Counted from the first letter of the stretch, positions 44,160-52,803 are shown. The stretch is 64,000 nt of DNA from Clostridium thermobutyricum (GCA_016842005.1 JAENYD010000010.1:29071-93070); one strand, 5' to 3'. The notes: generated by a model not told the origin, from the letters alone. Numbers and translations: made by a program.

Positions 44160-45392
44160 ATGAGCTTAAACGAAACACCACGCTCTGCAAGGGTTCACAT
44201 AGCTATTTTTGGCAAGAGAAACGCAGGAAAGTCAAGTGTGATTAATGCTGTTACAGATCAGGACATTGCAATCGTATCGGATGTCAAGGGCACAACAACC
44301 GATCCGGTATATAAATCCATGGAGATTCTGCCCATAGGGCCGGTAGTTCTTATAGATACTGCGGGGCTGGATGATATAGGACAACTGGGTGAATTAAGGA
44401 AGAAGAAGACAATGGATGTCCTGAACAAAACGGATGTTGCACTGGTTGTAATAGATACTATTGCCGGTATTACCGAATATGACACCTTTATAATAAACCA
44501 GATTAAAGAGAAGAGACTGCCCTTTGTAATTGTCATAAACAAGACTGATATCAAAGATGTTACAAAGGAAGAGATTGATGCACTGAAGAAAAATTTCGGA
44601 GCCCCTGCTGTTGCCATCTCCGCACTAAAGAAACAGGGTATCTCCGCACTAAAAAAATCTATTATCAGCATTTTGCCCGAATCAGAGGATAAGTTCAGGA
44701 TCGTGGGAGACTTGATCGAACCCGGAGATTTTGTGGTACTGGTAACCCCTATTGACAAGGCCGCTCCAAAAGGAAGACTTATCCTGCCGCAGCAGCAGAC
44801 TATAAGAGATGTACTTGAGAGTGATGCAATGGCTATAGTAACAAAAGAGTATGAACTCAGAGAAACCCTTGAAAATCTAGGCAAGAAGCCCAAAATTGTG
44901 ATTACCGATTCCCAGGCATTTTTAAAGGTTGATGCAGATACACCCAAGGACATACTGATGACATCCTTCTCAATACTGTTCGCACGATACAAAGGGGATT
45001 TGATTGAGCTGCTGAAGGGTGCAAAGGCTGTCAATAAACTAAAAGATAACGATAAGGTTTTAATCTCCGAGGCCTGTACCCATCACAGACAGGCTGATGA
45101 TATCGGCCGGGTCAAAATACCGAGATGGATTCGCCAGATGACAGGAAAGAAGATAGATTTTGAATTCACTGCGGGCACCCAGTTTACTGAAGAAATCAGG
45201 AAATATTCGCTCATAGTCCACTGCGGAGGCTGTATGCTGAACAGAGCAGGAATGCTTTACCGAATTGAACAGGCCAGGCAGTATGGTGTCCCAATCGTAA
45301 ATTACGGTGTTCTGATTGCCTATGTCCAGGGAATTATCGACAGAGCCATTACACCGTTTCCACTGGCAAAAATGATGTGGGAAGAGGACTAA
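44160..45392 (+). CDS. hydF: [FeFe]-hydrogenase maturation GTPase HydF
   Basis: 410 residues, typical HydF length. GTPase domain with P-loop FGKRNAGKSSVINAV, VKGTTTDPVYK, DTAGLDD and VINKTD; dimerisation domain; C-terminal cluster domain with the HydF ligands EACTHH and IVHCGGC. HydF is the scaffold on which the 2Fe subcluster is completed before transfer to the hydrogenase. Strong AGGAGG site. hydE lies 2.7 kb away on the opposite strand; hydG and the hydrogenase itself are not in the window. Confidence 0.96.
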   Translation: MSLNETPRSARVHIAIFGKRNAGKSSVINAVTDQDIAIVSDVKGTTTDPVYKSMEILPIGPVVLIDTAGLDDIGQLGELRKKKTMDVLNKTDVALVVIDTIAGITEYDTFIINQIKEKRLPFVIVINKTDIKDVTKEEIDALKKNFGAPAVAISALKKQGISALKKSIISILPESEDKFRIVGDLIEPGDFVVLVTPIDKAAPKGRLILPQQQTIRDVLESDAMAIVTKEYELRETLENLGKKPKIVITDSQAFLKVDADTPKDILMTSFSILFARYKGDLIELLKGAKAVNKLKDNDKVLISEACTHHRQADDIGRVKIPRWIRQMTGKKIDFEFTAGTQFTEEIRKYSLIVHCGGCMLNRAGMLYRIEQARQYGVPIVNYGVLIAYVQGIIDRAITPFPLAKMMWEED

Positions 45393-45431
45393 GTTAAAAT
45401 TTTTGGTATCCCCATCTCGAAAAAAAACAAA

Positions 45432-45464
45432 GGGGTCAGGTATTTATTTTTATTTCCTGACCCC
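45432..45464. terminator. Bidirectional terminator between hydF and the ABC importer
   Basis: GGGGTCAGG ... CCTGACCCC, perfect 9-bp stem with a 15-nt T-rich loop. It sits between two convergent operons. Confidence 0.8.
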
Positions 45465-45529
45465 CTCAGACAGGTACATACCGTAAATGCCTTGTGCCGG
45501 ATTATAAGATTTTTATGACTTATCTCATC

Positions 45530-46501
45530 CTAGATTGACATATCCTGTATTATCGACTCTATATCAATGATATCTGACAGCATGCCATTTCCCTTCAGGA
45601 ATTCCTGGGTTTTTTCAAGCTCGGTTATGTCTTTCCCGGTCACCTTGGGATTGAAATCATACCAGCCATACATGTTCTTTACCTCTTCTACGGGAATACC
45701 GGTCTCTTCGGCAACTATACCGTAAGTTTCGTTTAAATTATTCCTCATAAATTCAAGACTTCTGTTATGTACTTCCATATATCTCTGAACAATGTCGGGA
45801 TGTTCCTTTAAGAAATCCCCTCTCACTGCTATTACTATTGTTGCGTCCAGTAACCCTTCTCCTGTTGTAATTATGTGGGCGCCGTTTCCCAGGGCTTGCG
45901 TAACCGCAGGCCCTGCCACCAGAGCAACATCCGCACTGTCAGCCATTATCGCCGAGACCCCTTCGGATATACCCATATTGATGAAACTGACATCTTCTAC
46001 GGTAAGGTCTGCCTCTCTCAAAGCCCCCAGGAGTAATTGATGGAGTATGGTCCCTTTTGGACCGACTATCTTTTTGCCCTTCAAGTCCTCTACAGTATTA
46101 ATAGAAGGGTCTTTTGCCATTATAGTAAAAGCCTTCGGAGCCCTGCTGTATATGCCTATTATCTTCAGATCCACACCGTTGGCAGCCGCCAGAATGGCTG
46201 ACGTGGCCCCCAGCGCATTACAGAAATCCAGTGAACCGGCAGCTAAAGCCTCTGTCATCTTGGAACCCTGGGTGATTTCAGGAAAAACCACTTCAATATT
46301 GTCCTTATTGAATTCTTCCTCGAACAACCTTTTGTCCTTCTCAATTATTGACGGAACATTCAATGGCAGCTTCACATACGAAATGTTGATTCTTTCAACC
46401 GGCCCTCCTTCCGAACCGATTTTTTCTCCGGTTGTACCGCATCCCGAAAAAAGCACAGTGGCTGTTAAAACAATGATTAATAATACTGAAAGCTTTTTCA
46501 A
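45530..46501 (-). CDS. ABC transporter substrate-binding lipoprotein (TauA/SsuA/NMT1-like)
   Basis: 323 residues. Lipoprotein signal with lipobox FSGC. Type II binding fold: ISYVKLPLNVPSIIEKDKRL, ALAAGSLDFCNALGATSAIL, DLKGKKIVGPKGTILHQLLL. These proteins bind sulfonates, nitrate, pyrimidines or similar small molecules. ATPase and permease genes precede it, and the whole unit follows hydE on the same strand. Ligand unknown. Confidence 0.92.
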   Translation of the reverse strand: MKKLSVLLIIVLTATVLFSGCGTTGEKIGSEGGPVERINISYVKLPLNVPSIIEKDKRLFEEEFNKDNIEVVFPEITQGSKMTEALAAGSLDFCNALGATSAILAAANGVDLKIIGIYSRAPKAFTIMAKDPSINTVEDLKGKKIVGPKGTILHQLLLGALREADLTVEDVSFINMGISEGVSAIMADSADVALVAGPAVTQALGNGAHIITTGEGLLDATIVIAVRGDFLKEHPDIVQRYMEVHNRSLEFMRNNLNETYGIVAEETGIPVEEVKNMYGWYDFNPKVTGKDITELEKTQEFLKGNGMLSDIIDIESIIQDMSI

Positions 46502-46527
46502 TTGTATACCTCCCTTTTAAATTAAAT

Positions 46528-47280
46528 CTATCTATACTCTGGTTCTTTCAAAATTGTACAGAGTATTTCTTCCCTCATCTCAAAAAATTCTTTTGATGTT
46601 ACCTGTCTTGGATATGGCATGTCTATCAATGTTTCATCCATGACTTTGCCTTTATCCATTACCACGACTTTTTGACCCATATAAACAGCCTCATCAACAT
46701 CGTGGGTGACAAAAACTATGGTTTTCCCGCTCTTTAAGAAAATTTCAACCAATTCATTCTGCAGCTTTCTCCTGTTGAACGCATCCAGAGCTCCCAGCGG
46801 TTCATCCATAAGGATTAAATCGGGGTCATAACAGAGAGTGCGTCCCAGAGCAACCCTTTGGGCCATTCCCCCTGATATCTGAGAGGGATATGCGTCCTTG
46901 AAGGCTGTTAACCCAAGCATATCCAGATGCTCATAAACCCTGGTCTTGACAAGGTGCCTGTCATCATTTTTCATCAGTGAAAAGGCCATATTCTGCTCGA
47001 CTGTCAACCACGGCATAAGTCTGGGCTCCTGAAATACTATGCCTGCTTTTATCTTCTCGCCACTATAGCCGCCATTGCAGTTAAAAACTATTTCGCCTGC
47101 TGTCTTTTCTTCCAGCCCGCACAAAATCCTCAGTAATGTAGTTTTGCCGCAGCCGCTCCGCCCTACCACCGTTATAAAACTGCCATCCCCGATGGATAAG
47201 TTCACCCCGGACAGTGCTTCAATTATCCGGCCATTAATATGGTACTTCTTGGATAAGTCCTTAACTGTTACTCCTGCCAT
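46528..47280 (-). CDS. ABC transporter ATPase (SsuB/TauB-like)
   Basis: 250 residues. Walker A TVVGRSGCGKTTLL, Q-loop FQEPRLMPWLTVEQNM, signature ISGGMAQRVALGRTL, Walker B DLILMDEPLGALDA and switch His in VFVTHDVDEAVYMG. Drives import with the permease gene it overlaps by 20 bp. Confidence 0.95.
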   Translation of the reverse strand: MAGVTVKDLSKKYHINGRIIEALSGVNLSIGDGSFITVVGRSGCGKTTLLRILCGLEEKTAGEIVFNCNGGYSGEKIKAGIVFQEPRLMPWLTVEQNMAFSLMKNDDRHLVKTRVYEHLDMLGLTAFKDAYPSQISGGMAQRVALGRTLCYDPDLILMDEPLGALDAFNRRKLQNELVEIFLKSGKTIVFVTHDVDEAVYMGQKVVVMDKGKVMDETLIDMPYPRQVTSKEFFEMREEILCTILKEPEYR

Positions 47281-48031
47281 AATCCGCCTTCTCCCTCTCC
47301 CAATGTCTGAAGATATGTGTAATCTTCAGAAAAACATAATCAGCCGCATATCCCACAAGGCCAATCGTAAAGATGCCCACCAGTATAATGTCCGGCCTTG
47401 ATAGCTGCTCCGCCTCGATTATCATGTATCCTATCCCCGAAGACGCTGCTATCAACTCCGCTCCCATCAATGACCTCCAGCTGTAACCCAGGCCCAGCTG
47501 CATACCAACGATTATGGAAGGTAACGCCTGTGGAAGGATAATCTTTAAAAATTCTTCTCTCCGGGAAAATTCATATACTTTTCCGACTTCAACCAGGTTT
47601 TTATCGCAATTAATAATGCCGTTAAGTGTATTCATAAATATGGGGAAAAAAGTGGCGAGAAAAATCACTGACAGCTTTGAAATTTCTCCTATACCAAACC
47701 ATAATATGAGCACAGGAATAAGCGCTATAGGAGGAATATGCCTTATGAATTCCAGTACAGGCTCCACATAATTCAGTATTCTTTTATTCAGTCCTGTAAG
47801 AATGGCGAAAGGAAAAGCAACCGCAAAAGTTATGCAAAACCCAACCACCACCCTGCATAAGCTGACTGCCAGGTGCCTGAACAGTAATCCTTTTTCAATC
47901 AAAACATAGGCTGTTTGCATTACTCTCCCGGGAGGCGGTATTATATACCCGTTGAATATATGTAAATCAGACCCCACCCACCAGAACACAATTATCAGCA
48001 TTGGTACAATAAAACCTTTAACTCTCTTCAT
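47261..48031 (-). CDS. ABC transporter permease (SsuC/TauC-like)
   Basis: 256 residues, six hydrophobic segments, ATPase-contact EAA loop VGKVYEFSRREEFLKIILPQ followed by ALPSIIVG, and the late LGYSWRSLMGAELIAASSGIG typical of the nitrate/sulfonate/taurine permease group. Starts 44 bp after hydE. Confidence 0.94.
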   Translation of the reverse strand: MKRVKGFIVPMLIIVFWWVGSDLHIFNGYIIPPPGRVMQTAYVLIEKGLLFRHLAVSLCRVVVGFCITFAVAFPFAILTGLNKRILNYVEPVLEFIRHIPPIALIPVLILWFGIGEISKLSVIFLATFFPIFMNTLNGIINCDKNLVEVGKVYEFSRREEFLKIILPQALPSIIVGMQLGLGYSWRSLMGAELIAASSGIGYMIIEAEQLSRPDIILVGIFTIGLVGYAADYVFLKITHIFRHWEREKADYGRSNS

Positions 48032-48074
48032 ATAATACCTCCGGCAGCTATTTGCAGCTTCATAAAGTCAGCTC

Positions 48075-49121
48075 CTATATAACACATGCCTTCCTTTTCC
48101 AGCTTCTGTGGTCTCCCCTGCTCATATCAATATGACAGCCCGCTTTCTCGACTTCCTCAGCAATCTTTTCAATATCAACCGTCATACCTGATTTGCCTTT
48201 ATACAGCTCATACATCTCCCTGGCAAAATCATGGGTAATATTGGGCATTATGACATTTGCCCCTGCTTTTAAGGCTTTCTGCATGCCTTCTTCATCTGTA
48301 ACGCTTAAGGCAGTTGTTGAAGGAAGAAGGACTTCGGGCAGCAGCAACCTGGTCAGCGCCAGGCATATAAGCGTCTTCTCCAGACCCCCTCCCTTATATT
48401 TTCTCAGAGGTGTCTGAGGATGAATGACAAGAGGGCCGATTCCCACCATGTGCGGCTGGAGCCCTTTCAAATACAGCAGGTCCTCCACCAGAGTTTTATT
48501 ATCCTGTCCCGGAAGCCCGACTATAAATCCCGCTCCCACCTGATACCCTATTTCTTTCAGGTCACTGAGGCACCTCTGTCTGTTCTCGAAACTCATACCG
48601 GGATGAAGTTTTTTATACAATTCTCCGGATGCGGTTTCATGCCTCAGGAGAAATCTGTCCGCCCCCGCTTCAAAAAACCTCTTATAAGACATATAGGACC
48701 TTTCACCAATGGAAAGAGTTACTGCACAATAGGGAAAACATTCTTTAATCTGCCTGATAATATCCACCAGTATATCGTCCGTATAAAAATCGTCTTCCCC
48801 GCTCTGCAGCACAAATGTTTTAAGCCCCAACCTGTCTCCTACAGCACAGCACTCCATAATTTGCGCGTTAGTTAATCTGTATCTGCGTATGGCAGCGTTT
48901 TCACCTCTAATGCCGCAGTACATGCACGTATTTTTGCAGTAATTGGAGAACTCAATCAATCCTCTCAGGTAGACTGCTTTACCATAATTCTCAACTTTTG
49001 CAGCATCAGCATAAAAATAAAGCAGCTCCTGTGTATCCTCATCCATATGATCCAGCAAATAAAGCATCTCATCCCTGTCCAGTGAATTGGTATTATACAG
49101 TTTCTTTAATAAAGTTTTCAT
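48075..49121 (-). CDS. hydE: [FeFe]-hydrogenase maturation radical SAM enzyme HydE
   Basis: 348 residues. Radical SAM cluster motif CKNTCMYCG in the HydE context YLRGLIEFSNYCKNTC, then YRLTNAQIMECC, FVLQSGEDDFYTDDILVDI and the downstream IGPLVIHPQTPLRKY. HydE acts on the Fe(CO)2(CN)-cysteine synthon from HydG during H-cluster assembly. It is the first gene of an operon with an ABC importer, an unusual partner. A HydE-like paralogue with another role cannot be ruled out by eye. Confidence 0.9.
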   Translation of the reverse strand: MKTLLKKLYNTNSLDRDEMLYLLDHMDEDTQELLYFYADAAKVENYGKAVYLRGLIEFSNYCKNTCMYCGIRGENAAIRRYRLTNAQIMECCAVGDRLGLKTFVLQSGEDDFYTDDILVDIIRQIKECFPYCAVTLSIGERSYMSYKRFFEAGADRFLLRHETASGELYKKLHPGMSFENRQRCLSDLKEIGYQVGAGFIVGLPGQDNKTLVEDLLYLKGLQPHMVGIGPLVIHPQTPLRKYKGGGLEKTLICLALTRLLLPEVLLPSTTALSVTDEEGMQKALKAGANVIMPNITHDFAREMYELYKGKSGMTVDIEKIAEEVEKAGCHIDMSRGDHRSWKRKACVI

Positions 49122-49159
49122 ATAGGTCCTCTGCTTTCTATCAGCTCTGCCATGTTTTG

Positions 49160-49191
49160 AAAATAAAAAACTTCCCTTGATAAGGAAAGTC
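49160..49191 (-). terminator. Terminator after the GNAT gene
   Basis: Minus strand ACTTTCCTT-ATC-AAGGGAAGT followed by T5ATTTT. About 220 bp downstream of the GNAT stop and just before hydE. Confidence 0.8.
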
Positions 49192-49409
49192 AGGTTTAAT
49201 AAAACAGAAAACTGCTATCATCACATATTCCCTGATTCCCTTACAAATCAGATCCACTCTTTTCTGCAAGGCATCATTTTGTTTGGTCAAACTCCCAAAG
49301 ATTCCTCTCTAGGCGTTTGAATATTCCGTTTGATAATATTTTATCAATAATAATTTTCACTGTCAACGCAATATTATCAGATTGAATAGCCACGTATGGC
49401 TGCAAGACT

Positions 49410-49874
49410 TTACTCTGCCCATACATAAACCAGTCTTGGTATCTTCCGGCCTTTTGCAACAAGGGATTCCACTTCACCGGATGGTACCGCTCCCATTCTG
49501 GTATAGAACCCTTTTGCCTGGGGGCTTGTTACCAGAACAATCCTGTCCATACCCTGCTCTTTGCAGTTCCCTGCCATATGGTTCCATAACAATCTCCCGT
49601 ATCCTTTGCCTATTCTTTCCGGTTCAATGTAGAAATATTCCAGGGATGTTTCCTCGTCACCGGTACGGATGCCATAAAAGCCTATTATGCTTCCATCTTC
49701 CTCCATTACAAAGGTTGAATTACTGCGTATGAACTCTTCAGTCACCCTGTAAACAGACCTGAAGTTCTCCATATATGCCGCATCATAACCCCAGTAAGCC
49801 TCAGACCTGAAGGCTATACCGGTCAGAATATCGGCCTCCCATGTTTCGGCCCGCCTTATACTTATACCCTGCAT
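49410..49874 (-). CDS. GNAT family N-acetyltransferase
   Basis: 154 residues. GNAT fold from ISIRRAETWEADILTGIAF, with the acetyl-CoA loop IEPERIGKGYGRLLWNHM and a late strand GFYTRMGAVPSGEVES. Substrate unknown. It opens an accessory stretch with no operon partner on either side. Confidence 0.88.
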   Translation of the reverse strand: MQGISIRRAETWEADILTGIAFRSEAYWGYDAAYMENFRSVYRVTEEFIRSNSTFVMEEDGSIIGFYGIRTGDEETSLEYFYIEPERIGKGYGRLLWNHMAGNCKEQGMDRIVLVTSPQAKGFYTRMGAVPSGEVESLVAKGRKIPRLVYVWAE

Positions 49875-50017
49875 TCTATCCCTTTCCTTTCACAAGCCGC
49901 CTGCTTTCCATGCTCCCCTTTCAAACCATTCTTCTCCCAGAAAATATCCCATTTCCGCTCCACGCAAATATATATATTTTATTCTGTCGATGTAGCTTTC
50001 AAAGTTATTCAAATTCA

Positions 50018-50605
50018 TCAAAATATTGCTCCTTCTTTCATCAGATGATCAATGACCCTCTGTATTTCAGACTGTACCTTCTTGTACTCAATTTCCTTCC
50101 AGGCTTTCAGGATTGGTATAAACCTTGCATTACCTGTCAGCTTTATTTTCTCAATTAGTAGCAATATCATTCCCCGGTTTCTATCCTTCAACTCCTGAAC
50201 AAAGCTGTAGTCTTTCCCATCCAGCAGCTTCGTAAGCTTTTGAAGCAGTTCCTCCGCATAGGTTTCCCTCTCAATCTCCCATCCGATTTCTGAGAAGACA
50301 AGCATGGGAAGCCTGCCCCTATATTCTATTTCAAGGTAGCCCTTCTTTATCATCCAATCAATCCGGTTGGTTATTTCCTGCAAGGTTAACTTCCGGTAGT
50401 ATCCATAAACAGGGCATTTATCCAGTCCATGCTCAAGGACATTTTTGTCTTTGGAACCTTTAAGGATTTTGGCAAGCATACTCCTTCCGCCAGTTGCAAT
50501 AAGTTCGTCGGCAGCACGGAGGATCACTTTTATTTCTTCATCTGCTAGATGGCGTACGTCACCGCTGTCGAGTTTGTATCTGACTCTTTGTTTTTTTCTG
50601 CTCAT
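50018..50605 (-). CDS. RQC-type winged-helix DNA-binding protein
   Basis: 195 residues. The N-terminal 110 residues resemble the RecQ C-terminal (RQC) winged helix found as a stand-alone domain (RQC-minor type): VRHLADEEIKVILRAADELI, GRSMLAKILKGSKDKNVLEH, then CPVYGYYRKLTLQEITNRID and a beta-wing YLEIEYRGRLPMLVFSEIG. The C-terminal part is helical. No helicase motifs. Probably binds nucleic acid; role unknown. It begins 15 bp downstream of the kinase-like gene, so the two may be co-transcribed. Confidence 0.75.
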   Translation of the reverse strand: MSRKKQRVRYKLDSGDVRHLADEEIKVILRAADELIATGGRSMLAKILKGSKDKNVLEHGLDKCPVYGYYRKLTLQEITNRIDWMIKKGYLEIEYRGRLPMLVFSEIGWEIERETYAEELLQKLTKLLDGKDYSFVQELKDRNRGMILLLIEKIKLTGNARFIPILKAWKEIEYKKVQSEIQRVIDHLMKEGAIF

Positions 50606-50619
50606 GGTTATACCTGCTT

Positions 50620-51207
50620 TCAGTCATTGTTTGTTGATTGTGTTAAATTATGCTCCTTTGCAAATTGCTCTATAAGCTGAATTAACGCTTCCGCACTGTC
50701 ATTCGCATTCATGCCGTTAAGATTGAATTTAAGCTTGGCTTTATTATAGGTTCTTCCAAAATACTCTATGTCTTTTTTTACCTCTTCGTAGTATAGATGC
50801 TTATTATCTTCGTTGACCACATTGTATATTGGTTTTGTTTCATCATCATAAAATGTAAGGCGTTCTACAATATTTTTTGCCTTATCCTTTAGTGCAATTG
50901 TCAGTACATCCGGATGCTTCTTTATGATTGCATAATAGCTATGAAATAAACCACTTGGCGGCATGGCAATAACAATATCGTCTTTATGTTCCAATAAAAT
51001 ATCCCGCAGAATATGCTTTACTTCTTGACGGTATCCATGTTCACTGATAAATGCAAGTGTTCTTTTTTTTATTGACGAAATATGTTCGCCCATTCTTTTT
51101 TCGACTTCTAAATCAAAATCGAAAAATTTATACCTCAGTTTTTCTGCCAACATCTTACCTATTGTACTTTTGCCTACACATGAAACTCCTACAAGTAAAA
51201 TACGCAT
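50620..51207 (-). CDS. Shikimate kinase-like P-loop nucleotide kinase
   Basis: 195 residues from the ATG at 51207 (AAGAGGTT site). P-loop LLVGVSCVGKSTIGKMLAEK followed by FFDFDLEVEKRMGEHIS, which resembles the shikimate kinase Asp and substrate region. The remaining helical part (EHGYRQEVKHILRDILLEHK) keeps the fold but not the full shikimate site, so the true substrate is uncertain. Noticeably more A+T-rich than neighbouring operons, consistent with acquisition. Confidence 0.7.
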   Translation of the reverse strand: MRILLVGVSCVGKSTIGKMLAEKLRYKFFDFDLEVEKRMGEHISSIKKRTLAFISEHGYRQEVKHILRDILLEHKDDIVIAMPPSGLFHSYYAIIKKHPDVLTIALKDKAKNIVERLTFYDDETKPIYNVVNEDNKHLYYEEVKKDIEYFGRTYNKAKLKFNLNGMNANDSAEALIQLIEQFAKEHNLTQSTNND

Positions 51208-51209
51208 TT

Positions 51210-51510
51210 TTATAACCTCTTTTCCTTTATACAAATTCCAGAATAACCAGGGTTATAATAGGCCACATCATACATTTTTCCGTCAGCCGCAGTTGTTACA
51301 AAAAATGCAACAACTGATTTCTCATCCAATTCCCCTTCAGAAAAAATGTTTTTGATGTGCCTTGATATGACTGATTTATCTCTCTGAAAAAGTTTAGTCC
51401 TTTGACTCAGAGATAACCACACAGTTTCATTAATCAACTTTACATCGATTTTGGTTTTTTCCGTCCTCTGTCTGATATATAAGGATTTCAGAATTATTTT
51501 CAATGCTCAT
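51210..51510 (-). pseudogene. RhuM-like gene remnant (frameshifted and truncated)
   Basis: From ATG 51510 the frame reads MSIENNSEILIYQTEDGK, the usual RhuM-type start, then an A6 run (51450s) shifts the frame. One frame over, TKIDVKLINETVWLSLSQRT, FQRDKSVISRHIKNIFSEGE and VAFFVTTAADGKMYDV continue the family, after which YYNPGYSGICIKEKRL departs from it and stops. Full RhuM proteins are about 330 residues, so both a single-base insertion and loss of the C-terminal two thirds are seen. RhuM-type proteins occur on genomic islands. Confidence 0.75.
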
Positions 51511-51530
51511 TTTGTTTCCCCGAATTGCAT

Positions 51531-51641
51531 TCATTTATTCAACTTCTTTTTAAGTCCAGCTTGTCCCTCCAGCATTGCCAGACGGCGTTGATATATTTCA
51601 CTCAACCGGTCAATATACTTTTGATGGTTCAACCACTGTAG
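51531..51641 (-). pseudogene. Possible C-terminal remnant of an unidentified gene
   Basis: The minus strand has an open stretch LQWLNHQKYIDRLSEIYQRR followed by LAMLEGQAGLKKKLNK and a TGA at 51531. The composition is protein-like (amphipathic, basic end), but no start or upstream frame is visible and I do not recognise the family. It lies between tRNA-Ala and the RhuM remnant, in line with a decayed insert. Confidence 0.3.
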
Positions 51642-51803
51642 CCGCCCTCTTTATCGAAAATTGCCAGGCCATACAAGATACCATGGTTTAACGATAGATA
51701 TGCCACCTTTCACCTTCTATAAGATAATATACATATGCATTTTACCATATAAATGCAAAGAAACCAACTGCAACAGCAATCGGCTTCTTTCGACAAAAAT
51801 TGA

Positions 51804-51879
<76 letters not shown>

Positions 51880-51962
51880 GGATTTGATTTTTGAATTTGT
51901 CGCAATATATATCATAAAACAATACGGCAAATATGTCAAGGCATACGGCTGCAGTAATTTTT

Positions 51963-52225
51963 TCATAGGCTGGTTATATAATAACTGCTGCTGCCTTTGA
52001 TTTCTTTGCTTTTCTCCTTGGCCTCACGCAGAAGCTCACTGACCTCTTCCGCACTTTTATATTTGTCTCCCCTGGTTTTAATAATCCCTATGGATACGCT
52101 TAACAGGTCAAACCTTTGGTCAGCGCCTGTACGGTCCTTATGAACTATATAACCTCTTCTTCATCCTTTTCGTTGTAAAAATCTATGGACTTGGCATCAA
52201 ACTCTTAATTCCTTTAGATCACTCA
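51963..52225 (-). pseudogene. GGDEF (diguanylate cyclase) gene remnant
   Basis: Two minus-strand frames together resemble the end of a GGDEF domain: DFYNEKDEEE in one, then GYIVHKDRTGADQRFDLLSV, SIGIIKTRGDKYKSAEEVSE and LLREAKEKSKEIKGSSSYY in the next, ending in TGA at 51963. LSVSIGII is the conserved strand of GGDEF domains. The N-terminal part with the active site is missing, and at least one frameshift separates the pieces, so no cyclase can be made. Confidence 0.65.
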
Positions 52226-52330
52226 TAGTATAACCCCCGGTTTAATTCTTTTTCCCTGGTATCCGTTTTAATTATACTGCTGTAAAGTAAAATATGGGTT
52301 AAATCAGAATTAATAATCTGTTAATTTCCA

Positions 52331-52360
52331 TTATATCCCATAAAAATAGCCGAATATAAT
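52331..52360 (+). promoter_or_regulatory. Candidate promoter of the structured RNA
   Basis: Exact TATAAT at 52355-52360, with a weak -35 (TTATAT) 18 bp upstream. A start near 52367 would leave a short 5' leader before the closing helix at 52391. The -10 is good but the -35 is poor. Confidence 0.5.
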
Positions 52361-52384
52361 CCTCGCCGTTGTACATAATAATTA

Positions 52385-52803
52385 GCGAAGGGTTCATAGT
52401 GGTCGAGCCAAGAGTGTTATTGGGTCCGAAAGGGCTCAATAATATTCGGCCAAAGGTTAATATCGGATCCTAACAGTACGGGTTCGATATTAGCCGGCGG
52501 GCAGAGCATTATATGTCCTGTAAGGCTGTATACTAGCCCGAACGGCTAGTATACGGTCAAAAGGGATGTATAATGTTCGAGCTAAGATCATTAAGGGTTG
52601 CGAATTTTATTGGGTTTGGCAGTAGTTTTTCCTGATAAGTGGGGTTTATTGCAGTCGAGAGATTGCAATAAGCTCCGTAGCTACTCTTAATGGTCGAGCA
52701 AAGGTTAGTGTATGTTCCGTAATGCTTGTATGCAGTCGAAAGATTGCATATAGGTATGCAGGGATGTGCATTAGCTGTAGCGTAGATCACTATGGGCCTT
52801 TTA
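52385..52803 (+). ncRNA. Large multibranched structured RNA candidate, unidentified
   Basis: Folding by eye gives one closed multibranch structure. P1: 52391-52404 with 52785-52798 (14 bp), followed by TTTT. Arms in order: P2, 52412-52427/52432-52447, 16 bp, GAAA loop. P3, 52455-52470/52480-52495, 16 bp, 9-nt loop. P4, 52504-52519/52563-52578, 16 bp, a 4x4 internal loop, then 15 bp 52524-52538/52544-52558 with loop CGAAC. P5, 52586-52598/52683-52695, 13 bp, enclosing a 9-bp hairpin and a 16-bp hairpin 52641-52656/52661-52676 with GAGA loop. P6, 52703-52718/52761-52776, 16 bp, a 4x4 internal loop, then 15 bp with GAAA loop. Linkers are GAGCCAA, GGCCAAA, GAGCTAA, GAGCAAA. G-U pairs and GNRA loops fix the plus strand. 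No protein is supported here. Confidence 0.8.

Noticed and set aside
49274..49477. A 67-codon minus-strand frame at the end of the GNAT gene
   Set aside because: It overlaps the GNAT frame and has no ribosome site. The part past 49410 looks mildly protein-like, but nothing confirms it.
52557..52790. A 77-codon minus-strand open frame across the structured RNA
   Set aside because: It reads through the complementary arms of the RNA, giving a repetitive Cys/Tyr/Asn peptide (YCNLST, ICNLST) that mirrors the repeated helices. No ribosome site.
52385..52803. Group II intron or self-splicing RNA
   Set aside because: No domain V hairpin with the AGC triad, no intron-encoded protein and no split gene around it.
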